From: Isoetes taiwanensis
Taxonomy: Eukaryota; Streptophyta; Lycopodiopsida; Isoetales; Isoetaceae
Direction: 5' to 3'
Assembly: GCA_021234155.1 (NCBI GenBank)
Contig: JAJEKV010000049.1
Location: 7,103,427 to 7,167,426 of the forward strand
Length of the DNA stretch: 64,000 bases
Below the pieces are notes generated by a model, which saw nothing but the letters and a program-made list of their open reading frames with translations, did not search any database and was not told the DNA's origin. Position 1 is the stretch's first letter; the number at the start of each line of letters is the position of its first letter. Shown here piece after piece: positions 51,266 through 62,977 of this stretch. The position numbers and the translations under genes were made by a program.

Positions 51266-54200
51266 TCTAGCATGCATGCATCTAACCTCGTCACCACTTT
51301 TCATAACACAGTAATCATTTTAAACCTTAATCAATTTTATGATTCTAGAGATGCTTTTCCAAACTCCACATTTAGTGAAAAAAAAAAGAGAAAGTCAATT
51401 ACAAATCTATGAAGCGGCATTCATGATTCCAACATTACACCAACCCTTCTTGCTAGAAGTTTGACAAAAAAATTCAACGATGCCCATGCTCACACAACAA
51501 AAATTGGATACCATTTGCAATGTTAATACTATATCCCCTCAAATTCGTTTTGTTGCATCTACAACATTTTTGCACTTGATGCACATGTGCTCCTCGCACA
51601 TTCCATTGGTTGCCGGCTCTCTTTTTCGCCCAAGAAGGCTTTTTAGGCATTGAGGCCCCATTGCCATAATTGAGCGTTGGGTTAGGTTGCATATTCGGCC
51701 CCTTTGGGCATGTAGAAAACTTTAATCAGTGACTACATCTTTGACATAAAGCATATATATGGGCTTATCATTCCGCCTTTTTAAGAAGCACCTTGGAACT
51801 AATACCTTGGTGGAACTCAGAAATTGCAATTTCCTTGCTAGTCCGACACTGTAAAAGTACCAAAGTACAAAATGACCATATTTAAGAGAAAGAGAGAGAG
51901 ATGGAACAGAAGATAATGAAGCATAAATAGTGAGGCACAACGTGATGTGCATCCCATGGCCAAAACGCTACAACATGCAGATTCCAACAGGGCTCCATTT
52001 GTTATTAACTCTATTATCATATATAAGCGAGGTAAAAGCAAAGACAAAAGCAGATTTTTAGGGGCTCCATCCTCCCAAATGTAAGAGCCATAGGCTTGGT
52101 TTGGCGTCATATTAGAAGCAAAGAAATCTCTTGGGCCTTCATTCCAATCCATGACAGCTATTGTGCCAATGCCTGGAGTTGTCATAAAGAAGATCAAAAA
52201 TAATGTGGCAAGGTGAGGGGGACAGGATCAAACCTAGAGACATCTAGGAGGATGGAGCGCTAGATTTGGACCTTCAAGCAAAGGGAATCATTTAAATGTC
52301 CGATTATTTGGGTTATTTTTGTTGTCTAAATTAGCTATAGCAAATCCAACCACCAAGCCATGTACGACCGCAAAAAGAGGAGAAGACTTCATAGGATATA
52401 AGAAGCTTGGTTTGTGAAGATGCTTTCTAAAGTAACTCACTGGATTTTACAAATTTGTGAAACCGAAAACGGCTTCCTTCCGCACCCTATTTCCACAACC
52501 TGCTCCATTGCTACCCCTGTCATATCTCGCCAATGGCGGTAGAGCACCTTAAAAGCGTGGAAAACTTAAGAAAGAAAAGTACAGACCAACTTTTTCAAGT
52601 AAATCTAAGGCATCAAAAAAATTTCAAAAGTAAATGGGGCGTCCAAAGTTTTAGGGGCGTGATCCATGACACGGGAGTTAAATTATAATATAAAGATGAG
52701 TGGAGATGTTAACAATAGTGACAAGCATTCATATAGATTATCTATCGGACTACGTTTGCCATCATTAACACCAACAAGAAGCACTTGAATCGACTTGTTG
52801 AAATCAATTTTGAAGAAAAGAACTTTGTATCTTACTTGACATCTAGGCACTTTTGGAACTTGAATGAGAAACCCTTTACGCAAAAATACAACTAACAATG
52901 GCACGCCTCTCTGCTTGTCTTATGATTAGAGATGGTTGTTTACAAGAATTTGCAAACCTTTAAAAAGCGTGTACTTACTCTTTAAGATGTGCATTTCAAT
53001 TGAATATTTCAACACTACAATTTATACCCTTTCTATGATCTGTTTCTTTGCCAATGCATTTTTGTAAGGAACATTGGCCAAAGTTCCATCTATGTTTGCC
53101 CGGACAAGTCTTACCATCCAGCATGCAAGCATCGGAGAATAATGCATGCCAGATAACATAACGAAGCGGTGTGGACCTAGTTGAAGAAAATTGATCAAAG
53201 CAATGTTTTCCAAGCTTCAAATTCATATATTTCTTTGCGGTCAACAAACTAGAGACATCCAACCAATGCTATTGGGTTACAAGACTTGTTAGTGACAAGT
53301 TTATTTTGTTACTTTGAACAATTTCGAGGCCCATCTTCCACCTTCAATTTTGAAGGCCACTTTATCTTACTTGATTAGAGATGGTTGTTTACAAGAATTT
53401 GCAAACCTTTAAAAGCATAAATGTGCATTTCAATTTAATACTCAAGACTACAATTTATACCCTTTCTATGATCTCTTTCTTTGCCAACGCATTTTTGTAG
53501 GCAACATTGGCCAAAGTTCCATCTATGTTTGCCCGGACAAGTCTTACCATCCAGCCAAAGCGATGTTTTTCAAGCTCCAAATTCATATATTTCTTGCAGT
53601 CAGCAAAGTAATGACAGCTTGTGCCAATGCCTGGAGTAATCATAAAGAAGATCGAAAATAATGCAAGTGGCAAGGTGAGGAGGGCAAGACCGAACCTAGA
53701 GACTTCTAGAAGGATGAAGCGTTGTATTTAGACCTCTAAAGCAAGGGAATCAACATAGAAATGACCGATTATTTGGGTTATTTTCGTTGTCGAAATTAGC
53801 TGTGGCAAATCCGACCACCAAGCCACGCACTGCAAAAGAGGAGAAGACGTGGAAAACTTAAGAAAGAACAAGTCCTAACCAACTTTTTCAAGTAAATCTA
53901 AGGCGTCCAAAAAAAATTTCAAGTAAATCTGGGTCGTCCAAAGTTTTAGGGCGTGATCCATGACACACGAGATAACATTATAATATATAAGATGAGTGGA
54001 GATATTTACAGTAGTGACAAACAGATTCATATAGAGTATGTAGGTAACATAGAGTACGTTTGCCATCATTAACACCAACAAGAAGCAGTTGAATCGACTT
54101 GTTGAAATCAATTTTGAAGGCCACTGTATCTTACTTGGCATCTAGGCATTTTTGGAACTTGAATGAGAAACACTTTCTGCAAAATATAACTAACAACGGC

Positions 54201-54593
54201 ACGCCTCCTGCTTGTCTTATGATTAGAGATGGTTGTTTACAAGAATTTGCAAACCTTTAAAAGCGTGTACTTACTCTTTAAGATGTGCATTTCTATTTAA
54301 TATTTCAAGACTACAATTTATACCCTTTTCTGCTTTCGTTTCTTTGCCAATGCATTTTTTTGTAAGCAACATTGGCCAAAGTTCCATCTATATTTGCGGA
54401 CAAGTCTTACCATCCGGCATGCAAGCATCGAGAATGCATGCCCGATAAAATAGCCAGATATGAAGAAAATTGATCAAAGCAATGTTTTCCAAGCTCCAAA
54501 TTCATATATTTCTTGCAGTCAGCAAAGAAGAGACATCCAACCAATGCTATTGGCTGCAAGACTTGTTAGTGACAAGTTTATTTTATTACTTTG
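51266..54593 (-). repeat. Modules W, Z, Y and several X in the D unit
   Basis: Follows the order of 27600-30850: W (truncated, 51266-51720), Z and Y (51720-52680), X (52810-53345), partial X (53370-53610), a better-preserved Y piece (53610-53975) and X (53976-54593). A 35-bp piece at about 51527-51562 matches the BiP upstream region (about 23380-23410) rather than W. The block ends where TTATTACTTTG runs into the GC-rich array. Confidence 0.85.
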
Positions 54594-56640
54594 TTCCCCT
54601 ATCCCACCGTTGGATCCTCGGATTCGGGGGCCCCTCTTCCGGGGAAGGCCCAAAAGATTCCAGATCGGTCCGGGAGAACTTGTCAACCAAGGCGGCCCGA
54701 GGTCGGCCTTGTAGAAACCGCAGTGTCTTGTCGTTCGGGCACCGGGGAGGCTTCGAAATGGCAAATCGACCCTGCCAAATCGTCCGGAATGGCGAAATTA
54801 CCCTAGGGAGCAAGTTACAAGGTCGGTTTTGCAAAAGAAAGAAACACTCACGCCTCCACGACAAGATCCCGTGATCCACATCCTAGGCCAATTGACTACG
54901 AGTGTGATGGAAGTGAGCTACTTTGGCGCTTCTTGAGGTCGTGGTCTTCTCGCCAATGGAACTTGGTCCCCTGTGGCAACGCCGACGTTCCGAGTCCATT
55001 GGCAGAGTCAAATCGCGATTCCGGGAGAGGGAGGTCGCCTCGTCCGGCCCCCGTGGCCTTGGGAGAGGAAATTCGGGGCAAGCGACTTCGGGGATTTTAG
55101 GGTCCGTGGCTCAAGGCCAACACCCCACTCCACGTTAAGTCACTACAAGGTCCCCCTCGAACCGACAAGGAGAGGGCCTCCAAAACGTAAACCCGTGGGT
55201 TGCCGTGTTCTAGAAGGGTTTGCGTTTTGGGGGCCGAGACTTGGTCTGTTGCACTTGAGACTGCCGAGAAGCCGCAGCCGAGAATACGAGCAAGGGGAAC
55301 CGACGGGCGGAGTTTGGGCCTGTCGTCCTCCCGATGTGGCAAGTAGAAGTCGGGGGCTTTTGCGATGGCAAGACATTCATAAATTCAATTAATGCATTGT
55401 ACGAAAATAAATTCTGATTTTTGCCACTGGAATCCTAATCCATTTCCAAAGACACCAGACCCAATTTTTGAAATTTTCGGAGAAGGTCTAGGTCAAAGGG
55501 TTAGCATTAGAGCGGTCGGGGCAGCCCGCTGCGGGCAACCGAAGCTGGCACCCTTCCCCAAGTCAAACGAGGCCGGGACCTTGCGGGGATCCCCACAAGA
55601 GGGGAGAGTCCCCAAGAGGCGGGATCAAAAAAAAGTTCGGAGGCAGCCCTTCTGGCGCCGCCCCTGGGCCGCACGCTAATGACCACCCTCCTCGGAGCCC
55701 GGTTCCCCTCTCCGGCCAGATTTGGATCCTGGGTTCGGGCCCCCTTCGGGGAAGGCCCAAAAGATTCCAGATCGGTCAAGGGAGAACTTGTCAAACCGGG
55801 GGTCGAGGTCGGCCTTGTAGAAACCCTTGATGTCTTGTCGTTCGAGACCGGGGAGGCTCGGAATGGCAAATCGACCGCCAAATCGTCCGGAATGGCGAAA
55901 TTACCCTAGGGAGCAAGTTACAAGGTCGGTTTTGCAAAAGAAAGAAACACTCACGCCCTCCACGACAGTATCCCGCATCCACATCCTAGGCCAATTGACT
56001 ACGAGTGTGATGGAAGTGAGCTACTTTGGCGCTTCTTGAGGTCAGGTGGTCTTCGCCACGGGAACTTGGTCCCCGTGGCAACGCCGACGTTCGAGTCCAT
56101 TGGCGAGTCAAATCGCGATTAGGAGAGGGGAGGTCGCCCGTCCGGCCCCGTGGCCTTGGGAGAGGAAATTCGTGGGCAAGCAGCTAGGGGGATTTTAGGG
56201 TCCGCGTGCTTGAAGGCCAACACCCCCACTCCACGCCAAGTCACTTGGCGCAAGGTCCCGCCCGAATCGACAAGGAGAGGGCCTCCAAAACGTAAACCCC
56301 CGTGGGCTGCCGTGTTCTAGAAGGGTTTGCGTTTTGGGGGCGAGACTTGGTTTGTTGCACTTGGGACTGGCCGAGAAGCTGCCCGGTAGAATACGGAGCA
56401 AGGGAACCGACGGAGCGGAGTTTGGGCCTGTCCTCCTCCCGATGTGGCAAGTAGAAGCCTGGGGGCGCTTTTGCGATGGCAAGACATTCATAAATTCACA
56501 ATTAATGCATTGTGCGAAAATAAATTCTGATTTTTTGCCGGTGGATTCCTAACCCATCTCAAAGACCTGCCCCAATTTTGAAATTTTTGGAGAAGGTCTC
56601 GGTCAAAGGGTTAGCTAAGGTCAAAGGAATGGAGTTTGTG
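54594..56640. repeat. GC-rich tandem repeat, two units of about 1.1 kb
   Basis: Unit 1 (54594-55700) and unit 2 (about 55700-56640) share long runs in the same order, for example GGCCCAAAAGATTCCAGATC (54648 and 55754) and CCTAGGCCAATTGACTACGA. The composition is much richer in GC than the flanks. Long frames occur on both strands but differ between units and show no protein family. The unit could derive from a retrotransposon LTR or a satellite. No reverse transcriptase or other element protein is visible. Confidence 0.8.
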
Positions 56641-57945
56641 GGATCGTTGTACTTGGGGTTGACCTTGGCTCATTTGGGCGTTATGCTTGGTCTAAGATTG
56701 CATTGAGAATATAAGCATCATAACTATTAGAATGAAGATAAATGATTACGAAAAGCGGATAAATGATTGAAGATAAAAGCAAAAGACTAGTGCGGGTTGG
56801 GGGTTAGATTTGGTTGCTTGTGATGATGGTTGTGTTTCAGTATCAAGGCATATGGATAGAGAGAATGCCCTTGTTCAACGGACTGCTCCCTAAAGCTATT
56901 TGACATGGATGGCATAATTAACTTGTAATGAACTGAATTCGGGGCAAGCAACTTCCGGGGGGAGTTTAGGGTCCCAGCTCTGGCGTCAACACCCCCACTC
57001 CATGTCAAGATACGGTGCAAGGTCCCGACCAAATCTGACAAGGAGAGGGCCTCCAAAACGTAAACCCTGTGGGTTGCCAGGTTCTAGAAGGGTTTGAGTT
57101 TTGGGGGCCGAGTTTGGTCTTCGGCTCTGTAACTTGGTCCCTAGGGCAACGGCGACGCCGTTCCATCCGTGCAGAGTCAAATCGCAGATTAGGAGAGGGA
57201 GGTCGCCCGTCCTGTCCCTGTGGCCTGGGGGGGAGAAATCGGGGCGGGCAAGCTTCCGGGGGGGAGTTTAGGGTCCCAGCTCTGGCGTCAACACCCCCAC
57301 TCCATGTCAAGTCACGGTGCAAGGTCCCGCCCTAATCTGACAAGGAGAGGGCCTCCAAAACGTAAACCCTGTGGGTTGCCAGGTTCTAGAAGGGTTTGCG
57401 TTTTGGGGGCCGAGACTTGGTCTGTTGCACTTGGGACCTGGCCGAAGTCGCAATGAGAATACGGAGCAAGGGGGCAGGACGGAGCGGAGTTTGGGCCTGT
57501 CCTCCTCCGATGTGGCAAGTAGAAGTCGGGGCTTTTTGCGATGGCAAGACATTCATAAATTCGCAATTAATGCATTGTGCGAAAATAAATTCTGATTTTT
57601 GCCGGCTGGATTCCTAATCCATCTCCATCCTGACCCAATTTTGAAATTTTAGGAGAAGGTCTAGGTCAAAGGGTTAGCTAAGGTCAAAGGAATGGAGTTT
57701 GTGGGATCGTTGTACTTGGGGTTGACCTTGGCTCATTTGGGCGTTATACTTGGTCTAAGATTGCATTGGGCGTAAACCCCGTGGACTTGCAGATTCTAGA
57801 AGGGTTTTTGTTTTGGTTTTTACGCTCCCTAAAGCTATTTGACATGGATGGCATAACTAACTTGTAATGAACCGGTTTTGTTTCTCGGAAACAATTGTAC
57901 CTTGATGAAAGATTGCTTCATAGTTTCCAAGTGAAAATTTTTTAA
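56641..57945. repeat. Truncated and rearranged copies of the GC-rich unit
   Basis: The block GAGAGGGCCTCCAAAACGTA recurs at about 57043 and 57345. GAATGGAGTTTGTGGGATCG recurs at about 56626 and 57690. CTCCCTAAAGCTATTTGACA recurs at about 56884 and 57825. The pieces are short, out of order and separated by AT-richer sequence. Confidence 0.75.
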
Positions 57946-58450
57946 TGTGTCCGCACCGCCTTTGTTGCCCCCGGTCAAAGACTCGCCTTTTTCGATGCAC
58001 ACTCTTTTAGTTATGCATTTTATTGCATTTATGGTTTATAAATTCGTAGTTAATGCATGGCATGGAATTAAATTATGGTTTTGGTCAGCTGGCTTCTATG
58101 GTCATCACCTAAAGATGAGGAAAATTTCCAAAATTTTTCGGATAAGGTCCAGACCAAAGCGTTGGGGTTAGAGCGGTCAAGAAGGCGGCGGATTGTTGGG
58201 CAAGCATGGTGGCACCCTTCCCCAAGTCAAACAAGGCGACTTTGAATGGCCACCTCAAGTGGGGAGAGTCCAGATCCCGAGGAGACGGACCCCAAAACGT
58301 TCTCGAGGCAAAATCACGGCACCGCCCACGGGGGCGTATGCTAATGAACACCCTCCGGCTTCAGTTCCCTATATATTCGACCGATTTGAATCCTCCGTTC
58401 AAGGATCCGACCCTGGACTGTTCAAATAAGTTTAGGGACAAACTTTAATG
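57946..58450. repeat. Diverged third copy of part of the GC-rich unit
   Basis: About 58000-58400 aligns with 55380-55720. Both have TTAGAGCGGTC, GGCACCCTTCCCCAAGTCAA, GGGGAGAGTCC and GCTAATGA-CACCCTCC in the same order, but this copy is clearly older. A TATATATTCG string follows at about 58369. Confidence 0.65.
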
Positions 58451-58735
58451 AACTTCACATTAAAAAAAAGATGCAAAAACAATAACGTCGCTATAACAAA
58501 AATACGTCATGAAGGGCGTCGGCGTCGACGCAGATTTGAAATAACGTCGCATGCGGCGTGGCGTCATCGCGGCCCTTCTGTAATATTTAGAACTCAAGGG
58601 CGGCTTTTCTCCGAACTTCTTTTGCCCTACTTCTTCGAGGTTCTTGGGCGATCCGCGGTAGTAGTACCGATCTACCGCAAGCAACTATTCTAAAGGTTAG
58701 TATATCATGTTTTTTAGATTGAATAGGTTTTGGAT
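58451..58735. other. CpG-rich stretch, no recognised gene
   Basis: Contains GGCGTCGGCGTCGACGC-like CG-rich strings at about 58517-58570. No family or RNA structure is identified. Confidence 0.35.
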
Positions 58736-59570
58736 TGAATGGTGCATGCCCAACCTTCCTCTTTTTTTGGTTTCCTTTCCTTCCTCTTCTTCTTTGTTCT
58801 TGATTTTTTTTCTTCCCATTCTTCCATGCCTCGTTCATTCTTCCTCCTTCTTTCTTTCTTTCTCATGCTTCATTTCTTCCTCATTCTTCCTCATGCTTCA
58901 TTTCTTCCTCCTTCTTCCATGCTTCATTCTTTCCTCATTCTTTCTTCCCATATTTCTTCTTTCCTCATTTCTTTCTCATTCTTTCTTCCTCATTCTTTCT
59001 CATTTCTTTCTTCCTCATGCTTTCTCATTCTTTATTCCTCACTCTTTCTCATTCTTCCTCATTCTTTCTCATTTCTTGCTTTCTCATTTCTTTCTCATGC
59101 TTTCTCATTTCTTTCTCATGCTTTCTCATTTGTTTCTCATTTCCATTCTTTCTCATGCTTTCTCATTCCTAATTCTTTCCCCTCCTTTCCCTCATTTCTT
59201 TCTTCTCTTCCCTTCCTTATTCTTCATTTTTTTTCATTTCTTATTCTTCATTCTTTTTAATTTCATTTCTTCATTCTTCATTTGTTTCTTATTCTTCACA
59301 TTTCTTCCTCACTTTCCATTCGATCCTTTTCTTTCCCTTCCCTTATTTCTTCCTTCCATTCTATTCCCTTCCCTTCTCTTATTTCCTCTTATTTTTCTTC
59401 ATTCTTTCTTGTTTCTTCTCTTATTTCTTCTCTATTCTATCCTTATTTCTTCCCTTCTATTCTCTTATTTCTTTCTCTTGTTTTATTTCTATCTCTTGTT
59501 TTCTATCCTCCCCTTTTTTTTTCCTTTCTTTCTTCTTGATCTTTTTCTTCTTTGTTCTTATTCCTCTAAT
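58736..59570 (+). repeat. Degenerate pyrimidine (TTC/TTTC/ATTC) tract
   Basis: About 835 bp that are almost entirely T and C on the plus strand, built from variants of TTTCTCATTC and TTCTTCC. The open frame of about 298 codons (Phe/Ser/Leu only) is a by-product of the composition and not a gene. Confidence 0.9.
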
Positions 59571-59705
59571 GCTTTGTTATACATTTGCGGCTTTCTATTC
59601 TGATTTGGACCCGACGGGATCTTGTACCAGCGTCCTTATTTTGGTAAGTAGTTGATCACACTTGCATTTTATTTTTATAGTTTTAAGTAGGTTAAAAATT
59701 GATGG

Positions 59706-60090
59706 AGTGGCTTGTTCATGGCACGAATTCGGCTCCACCTAAGTGGGGAGGACCATGTACCGGGTTCAAGTCCACTTTCACTACAATCATAAATGTTTCC
59801 CTAGGTTAATGAGTGCTTGTTCAAGGGCGCGGCCGGCTCCACCTAGAGTGGAGAGGACCACGTGCAGGAGTTCAAGTCCACTTCAGTTCCACTTGTTATT
59901 TTTAGGTTTAAAATAAAATTGTAGTGGCTTGTTCAAGGTCACGGTCGGCTCCACCTTGCGTGGAGAGGACTAGGTGTCGGGTCCAAGTCCACTTTTCTTC
60001 TCATTCTTAGGTAGATGTGGCTACGGCAAGGACATGGTCGGCTCCACCTTGAAAAGTGGGGAGGACGGGTGTGTTGGCCTTAGTTCACGT
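59706..60090 (+). repeat. Four tandem tRNA-like units
   Basis: Units start at about 59706, 59811, 59923 and 60014, spaced 90-110 bp apart. Units 1-3 begin with a (G)TG-CTTGTTCA string. All have CGGCTCCACC, a short loop and GTGG(A/G)GAGGAC, forming a 6-bp CTCCAC/GTGGAG hairpin that is perfect in units 2 and 3. Units 1-3 end with a B-box-like (G)TTCAAGTCC or GTCCAAGTCC, followed by CACTT complementary to the start. Unit 4 is degraded. They could be relics of a tRNA-derived SINE family or decayed tRNA genes. A standard cloverleaf does not fit fully. Confidence 0.55.
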
Positions 60091-60164
60091 TTATTGTCGA
60101 TTTTAGCTAGAGGTAGCTAGGGCTGGGTTAAGTTCTTGAAGCCTGGATGATTCCCTTTACACAG

Positions 60165-60510
60165 GTGCTAGTTAAAAAAAAAATAGGTTAGGCTAACTTA
60201 ATGTAGTACTAATTCGCACTAAAAGCGTTGGTAAAAAATAACTTAACTAATTAACTAAATTATTTGAACATGTCTAGTTAAGTTAGCCAAAGGCATAAAA
60301 ATTATATGTACAATTAACTAAACTTAAAGTGACCTCTATAGTGCTAATTTCTAATTTAGTTAATTTTTAGTTAATTTTGCTAACTAATCAGAACAAGGTG
60401 CGAAGATAAGTTTAGGTAGTGTTTTTTGGTTAAAAAGTTAACTAAAATTTGGGACTATCTTTAACTAATTAACTAGTAATCTGAATGTAAATTGACCGTG
60501 GGTCCGAATA
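60165..60510. repeat. TTAACTAA-rich AT segment
   Basis: Many copies of TTAACTAA, TTAGTTAA and GCTAACT occur in both orientations within about 350 bp, giving extensive self-complementarity. It may be a decayed MITE. Ends and target duplication are not resolved. Confidence 0.4.
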
Positions 60511-60718
60511 CCCTAATCTAACCTATTTAGTTTTCTTGTTTCTTCTTCTTTTTTCTTGCTTTTGGGGGGTCGGATAAGGTATTATTAAGCCATAGGGAGT
60601 GTTATAAGTAATGATTATATGGTGCATACATGTTTGATATTGTCATTATTATGTTGCATTTACTTTGTGCATGCTTGGCTTTTGTATTCATTATTTTGTT
60701 TTGTTTGTAGGCATAAAA

Positions 60719-62200
60719 TGGCCTCGATAAGGGACGAGAGATGCTTAGTGAAATTAGGCACATCCTCATCAATCAAATATGCGCCAGGCCAGGCCGGAGC
60801 GACATATGCAACCGATGATCAGATTAACCGTTTTGTAGCATCGGTTGAGAAAGAATGTCTGTCCCGAATTATGTGGGAGGTGGCGAGCATGAGTCCGAGT
60901 TGGAAGATATGATGAGAAAGAACTTAAAGTCTTGGGTTTGCAATCGGAGCCAGAATTGAGGATGCTACTTAAGTATAAAGTGCCACTTATGAGCCCCTAT
61001 CTTTGAGCATCACGTGGGACGATGGGCTAATTCGTGGCCGAAGTGCAAAGGTTCGACATAAAGATCACAAGATGGCGCGAGAGTCCTCAATGATGAGCGG
61101 TGAAGGAGTTAGATAGTCTTATCCATGGTGGGAGCTCTATTGGTGCGGGGGCTAGATTATCATTACATGCTCATGATAAATGTCTTTGCATTTATTGACA
61201 AAGCATTCCCGTGGATCTTTGTTGGAGTTGTAAAGTGCATTGGTAGTAAACAAAGGCGCCAAATATACCAAATCGGATCTTGGGAACCACGTACTTTAAT
61301 CAAGATGATTATTATATCGGCATTGTGTGGAGAGGCCAAGATAGAGCCGCATCATGGTTGTTGGCCGACAAGTATATCAGTTTCAAGAGCCCAAGTCCAA
61401 AGATTGGCCCACCAATTGGACTTGCCCCCGAGGTCTTTTGTGGAGATGAGCCACGAGGGGACCAATGGTAGTCACGCCATTCATGAATGGAGGAACCTTT
61501 GCAGAATTACTTGACCATCTTAGAGCCAATTCTCTTCTTATAGGAGATGGTCAAATGCAATGCATAGTGCTCCAAGAAGGGCTGATATGAAGATAAGTGC
61601 GGAGTGGAAAGCCAAAATGAGACTCGTGTATATAAATCGTCCCGAGAAATAGCTCTCGCTCTTGCAGAAGGAGTCTATGCCATCCACGCTCCAGGTTGGA
61701 CACACACAAAGCTCAATTGCAAAAGGGTCAAACTCCATTTTGATGACTCCTTACAAATGTGTGGGTGGCTATTGGTGATTGGGACACGACCCTTTTTTTT
61801 GCAAGGAGCGAATGCCCAAATTGAAGAGCCGTTATACACTACAAGATGGAGCGGATGCGATATCCTTGGTGGGAGAAGAGAGTTTTACATCATCATCAGA
61901 TGACCAAGCATCATGGGGGCATGAGATATCGGCATATATTCCCTGGGCTACATTTTACGAGATGCTCCTTGATTTTGTCCGGGCACGCGCTTTATGGGGT
62001 TGTGTGTTGAGATAAACCCAACCGACCGATACTCTAGCACATTGGACATCATCCAACATATGAAGGTCCAAATGATGATGGATAGAGAGCTGGTGCACAT
62101 GGATCGCATCTATTGCTTTCGGCGTGTCGATGTGTTCAAAACATCGGGGGCTTTCGCCGATATAGTTGTGAGAGAGAGAGCGACATATGAAGTGTGGTGA
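60719..62200 (+). pseudogene. Protein-kinase-like gene relic
   Basis: Short forward frames appear in kinase order. An N-terminal stretch MASIRDERCLVKLG (60719 on) is preceded by TTTTGTTTGTAG, a plausible splice acceptor. At 61465-61587 MVVTPFMNGGTFAELLDHL resembles the hinge and helix D of the kinase fold. At about 61640-61740 ALALAEGVYAIHAPGWTHTK resembles helix E and the catalytic loop, with HTK where active kinases have HRD. At about 61994-62070 CVEINPTDRYSS resembles the final C-x-P-x-R subdomain. Frameshifts and stops separate these pieces. The ATP-binding loop and DFG motif are not readable. It is a degraded kinase or kinase-like pseudogene, inferred from motif order alone. Confidence 0.5.
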
Positions 62201-62404
62201 TCCACTTGAGATGGCTAAGCTCTTGTTAAATGCTTGCAAGAAGTGATTAATATAATTTTGTCTTCCTATTTGAGGCTTGTTGCAACCAATAAATGTTTTT
62301 TAGTCAAAATTACTAATGAAAAAAAAGTAATTTATTAATCAAAAATTATTATTAATGGTAAATAAATTATTAATCATAACTTGTAGATAAAGTGTAAATA
62401 GACG

Positions 62405-62620
62405 TCAAACCCTAGGTTTTGTGTGCTACATCATCAAACCCTAGATTGTAAATGCCATGTGGCACAATCTAGGGTTTGATGATGTGGCACACTATAAGCT
62501 AGGGTTTGATATTTTATGGCACTTACTATGATGTGGCAATAGGAAGTCGCGACGTGACACAACCTAGGGTTTGATGATGTGCCACCACATAGCGTAGGGT
62601 TTCATGATGTGGCACTAAAA
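62405..62620. repeat. Telo-box-containing inverted and direct repeats
   Basis: Six AAACCCTA-type motifs (two forward, four as TAGGGTTT) are spaced about 30-60 bp apart, most followed by GATGATGTGGCAC. A perfect 21-bp inverted repeat pairs 62429-62449 with 62464-62484 around a 14-nt loop. That loop carries a further TGCCA/TGGCA pair. Confidence 0.8.
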
Positions 62621-62708
62621 TGCCCAATGGGATAATTTAGGTTCGATTGTATGACATGATACATGGCACGATAATATGGCAACCTAGAGTTGATATGCAC
62701 CCCATACA

Positions 62709-62716
62709 TATATATA
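62709..62716 (+). promoter_or_regulatory. TATA-box-like string
   Basis: TATATATA lies about 120 bp upstream of the small ORF at 62837, a fitting distance for a core promoter with a short leader. The surrounding sequence is AT-rich, so it could be coincidence. Confidence 0.35.
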
Positions 62717-62836
62717 CGATAATCGTTTCTAATATAAATAAGAAGATAAGAATATAAATTTAGGTATTTATTCAAAGACACTTGTTCAAAGCTTTTCTCG
62801 CTAATTCTCGTTATGTTCAAATTAATATATATAGTC

Positions 62837-62977
62837 ATGGCGGAGGCTCAATTCTTAGCGGTTTTCCTCATTGTGGCCCTCTTTTCTGTGATGCAATATT
62901 CATGGCATGACATCTCCTCCCCTCCGCCCAGGTCAAGGCGGTCAAAGACTGCGCAGAAGTCTCACGGGGCTCATTAG
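62837..62977 (+). CDS. Small ORF, possible secreted peptide precursor (46 aa)
   Basis: An uninterrupted 46-codon frame from ATG to TAG. The N-terminus has a hydrophobic core FLAVFLIVALFSVM (residues 6-19) typical of a signal peptide. It is followed by a short polar region with SSPPPRSRR (residues 27-35) and a basic, His-ending tail KTAQKSHGAH. This layout resembles plant peptide-hormone precursors, in which a Pro/Arg-rich C-terminal piece is processed, but it matches no family that I recognise (not CLE, CEP, IDA or RGF consensus). A TATA-like string lies 120 bp upstream. The chance of a random ORF of this size is not negligible. Confidence 0.35.
   Translation: MAEAQFLAVFLIVALFSVMQYSWHDISSPPPRSRRSKTAQKSHGAH

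Noticed and set aside
54470-57617. Many 70-140 codon frames on both strands of the GC-rich array
   Set aside because: High GC lowers stop-codon frequency. The frames change between units and strands and match no retroelement protein.
58707-59603. Open frame of 298 codons on the plus strand
   Set aside because: It consists almost wholly of Phe, Ser, Leu and Ile because the DNA is a pyrimidine tract. It is open in two frames at once, so composition explains it.
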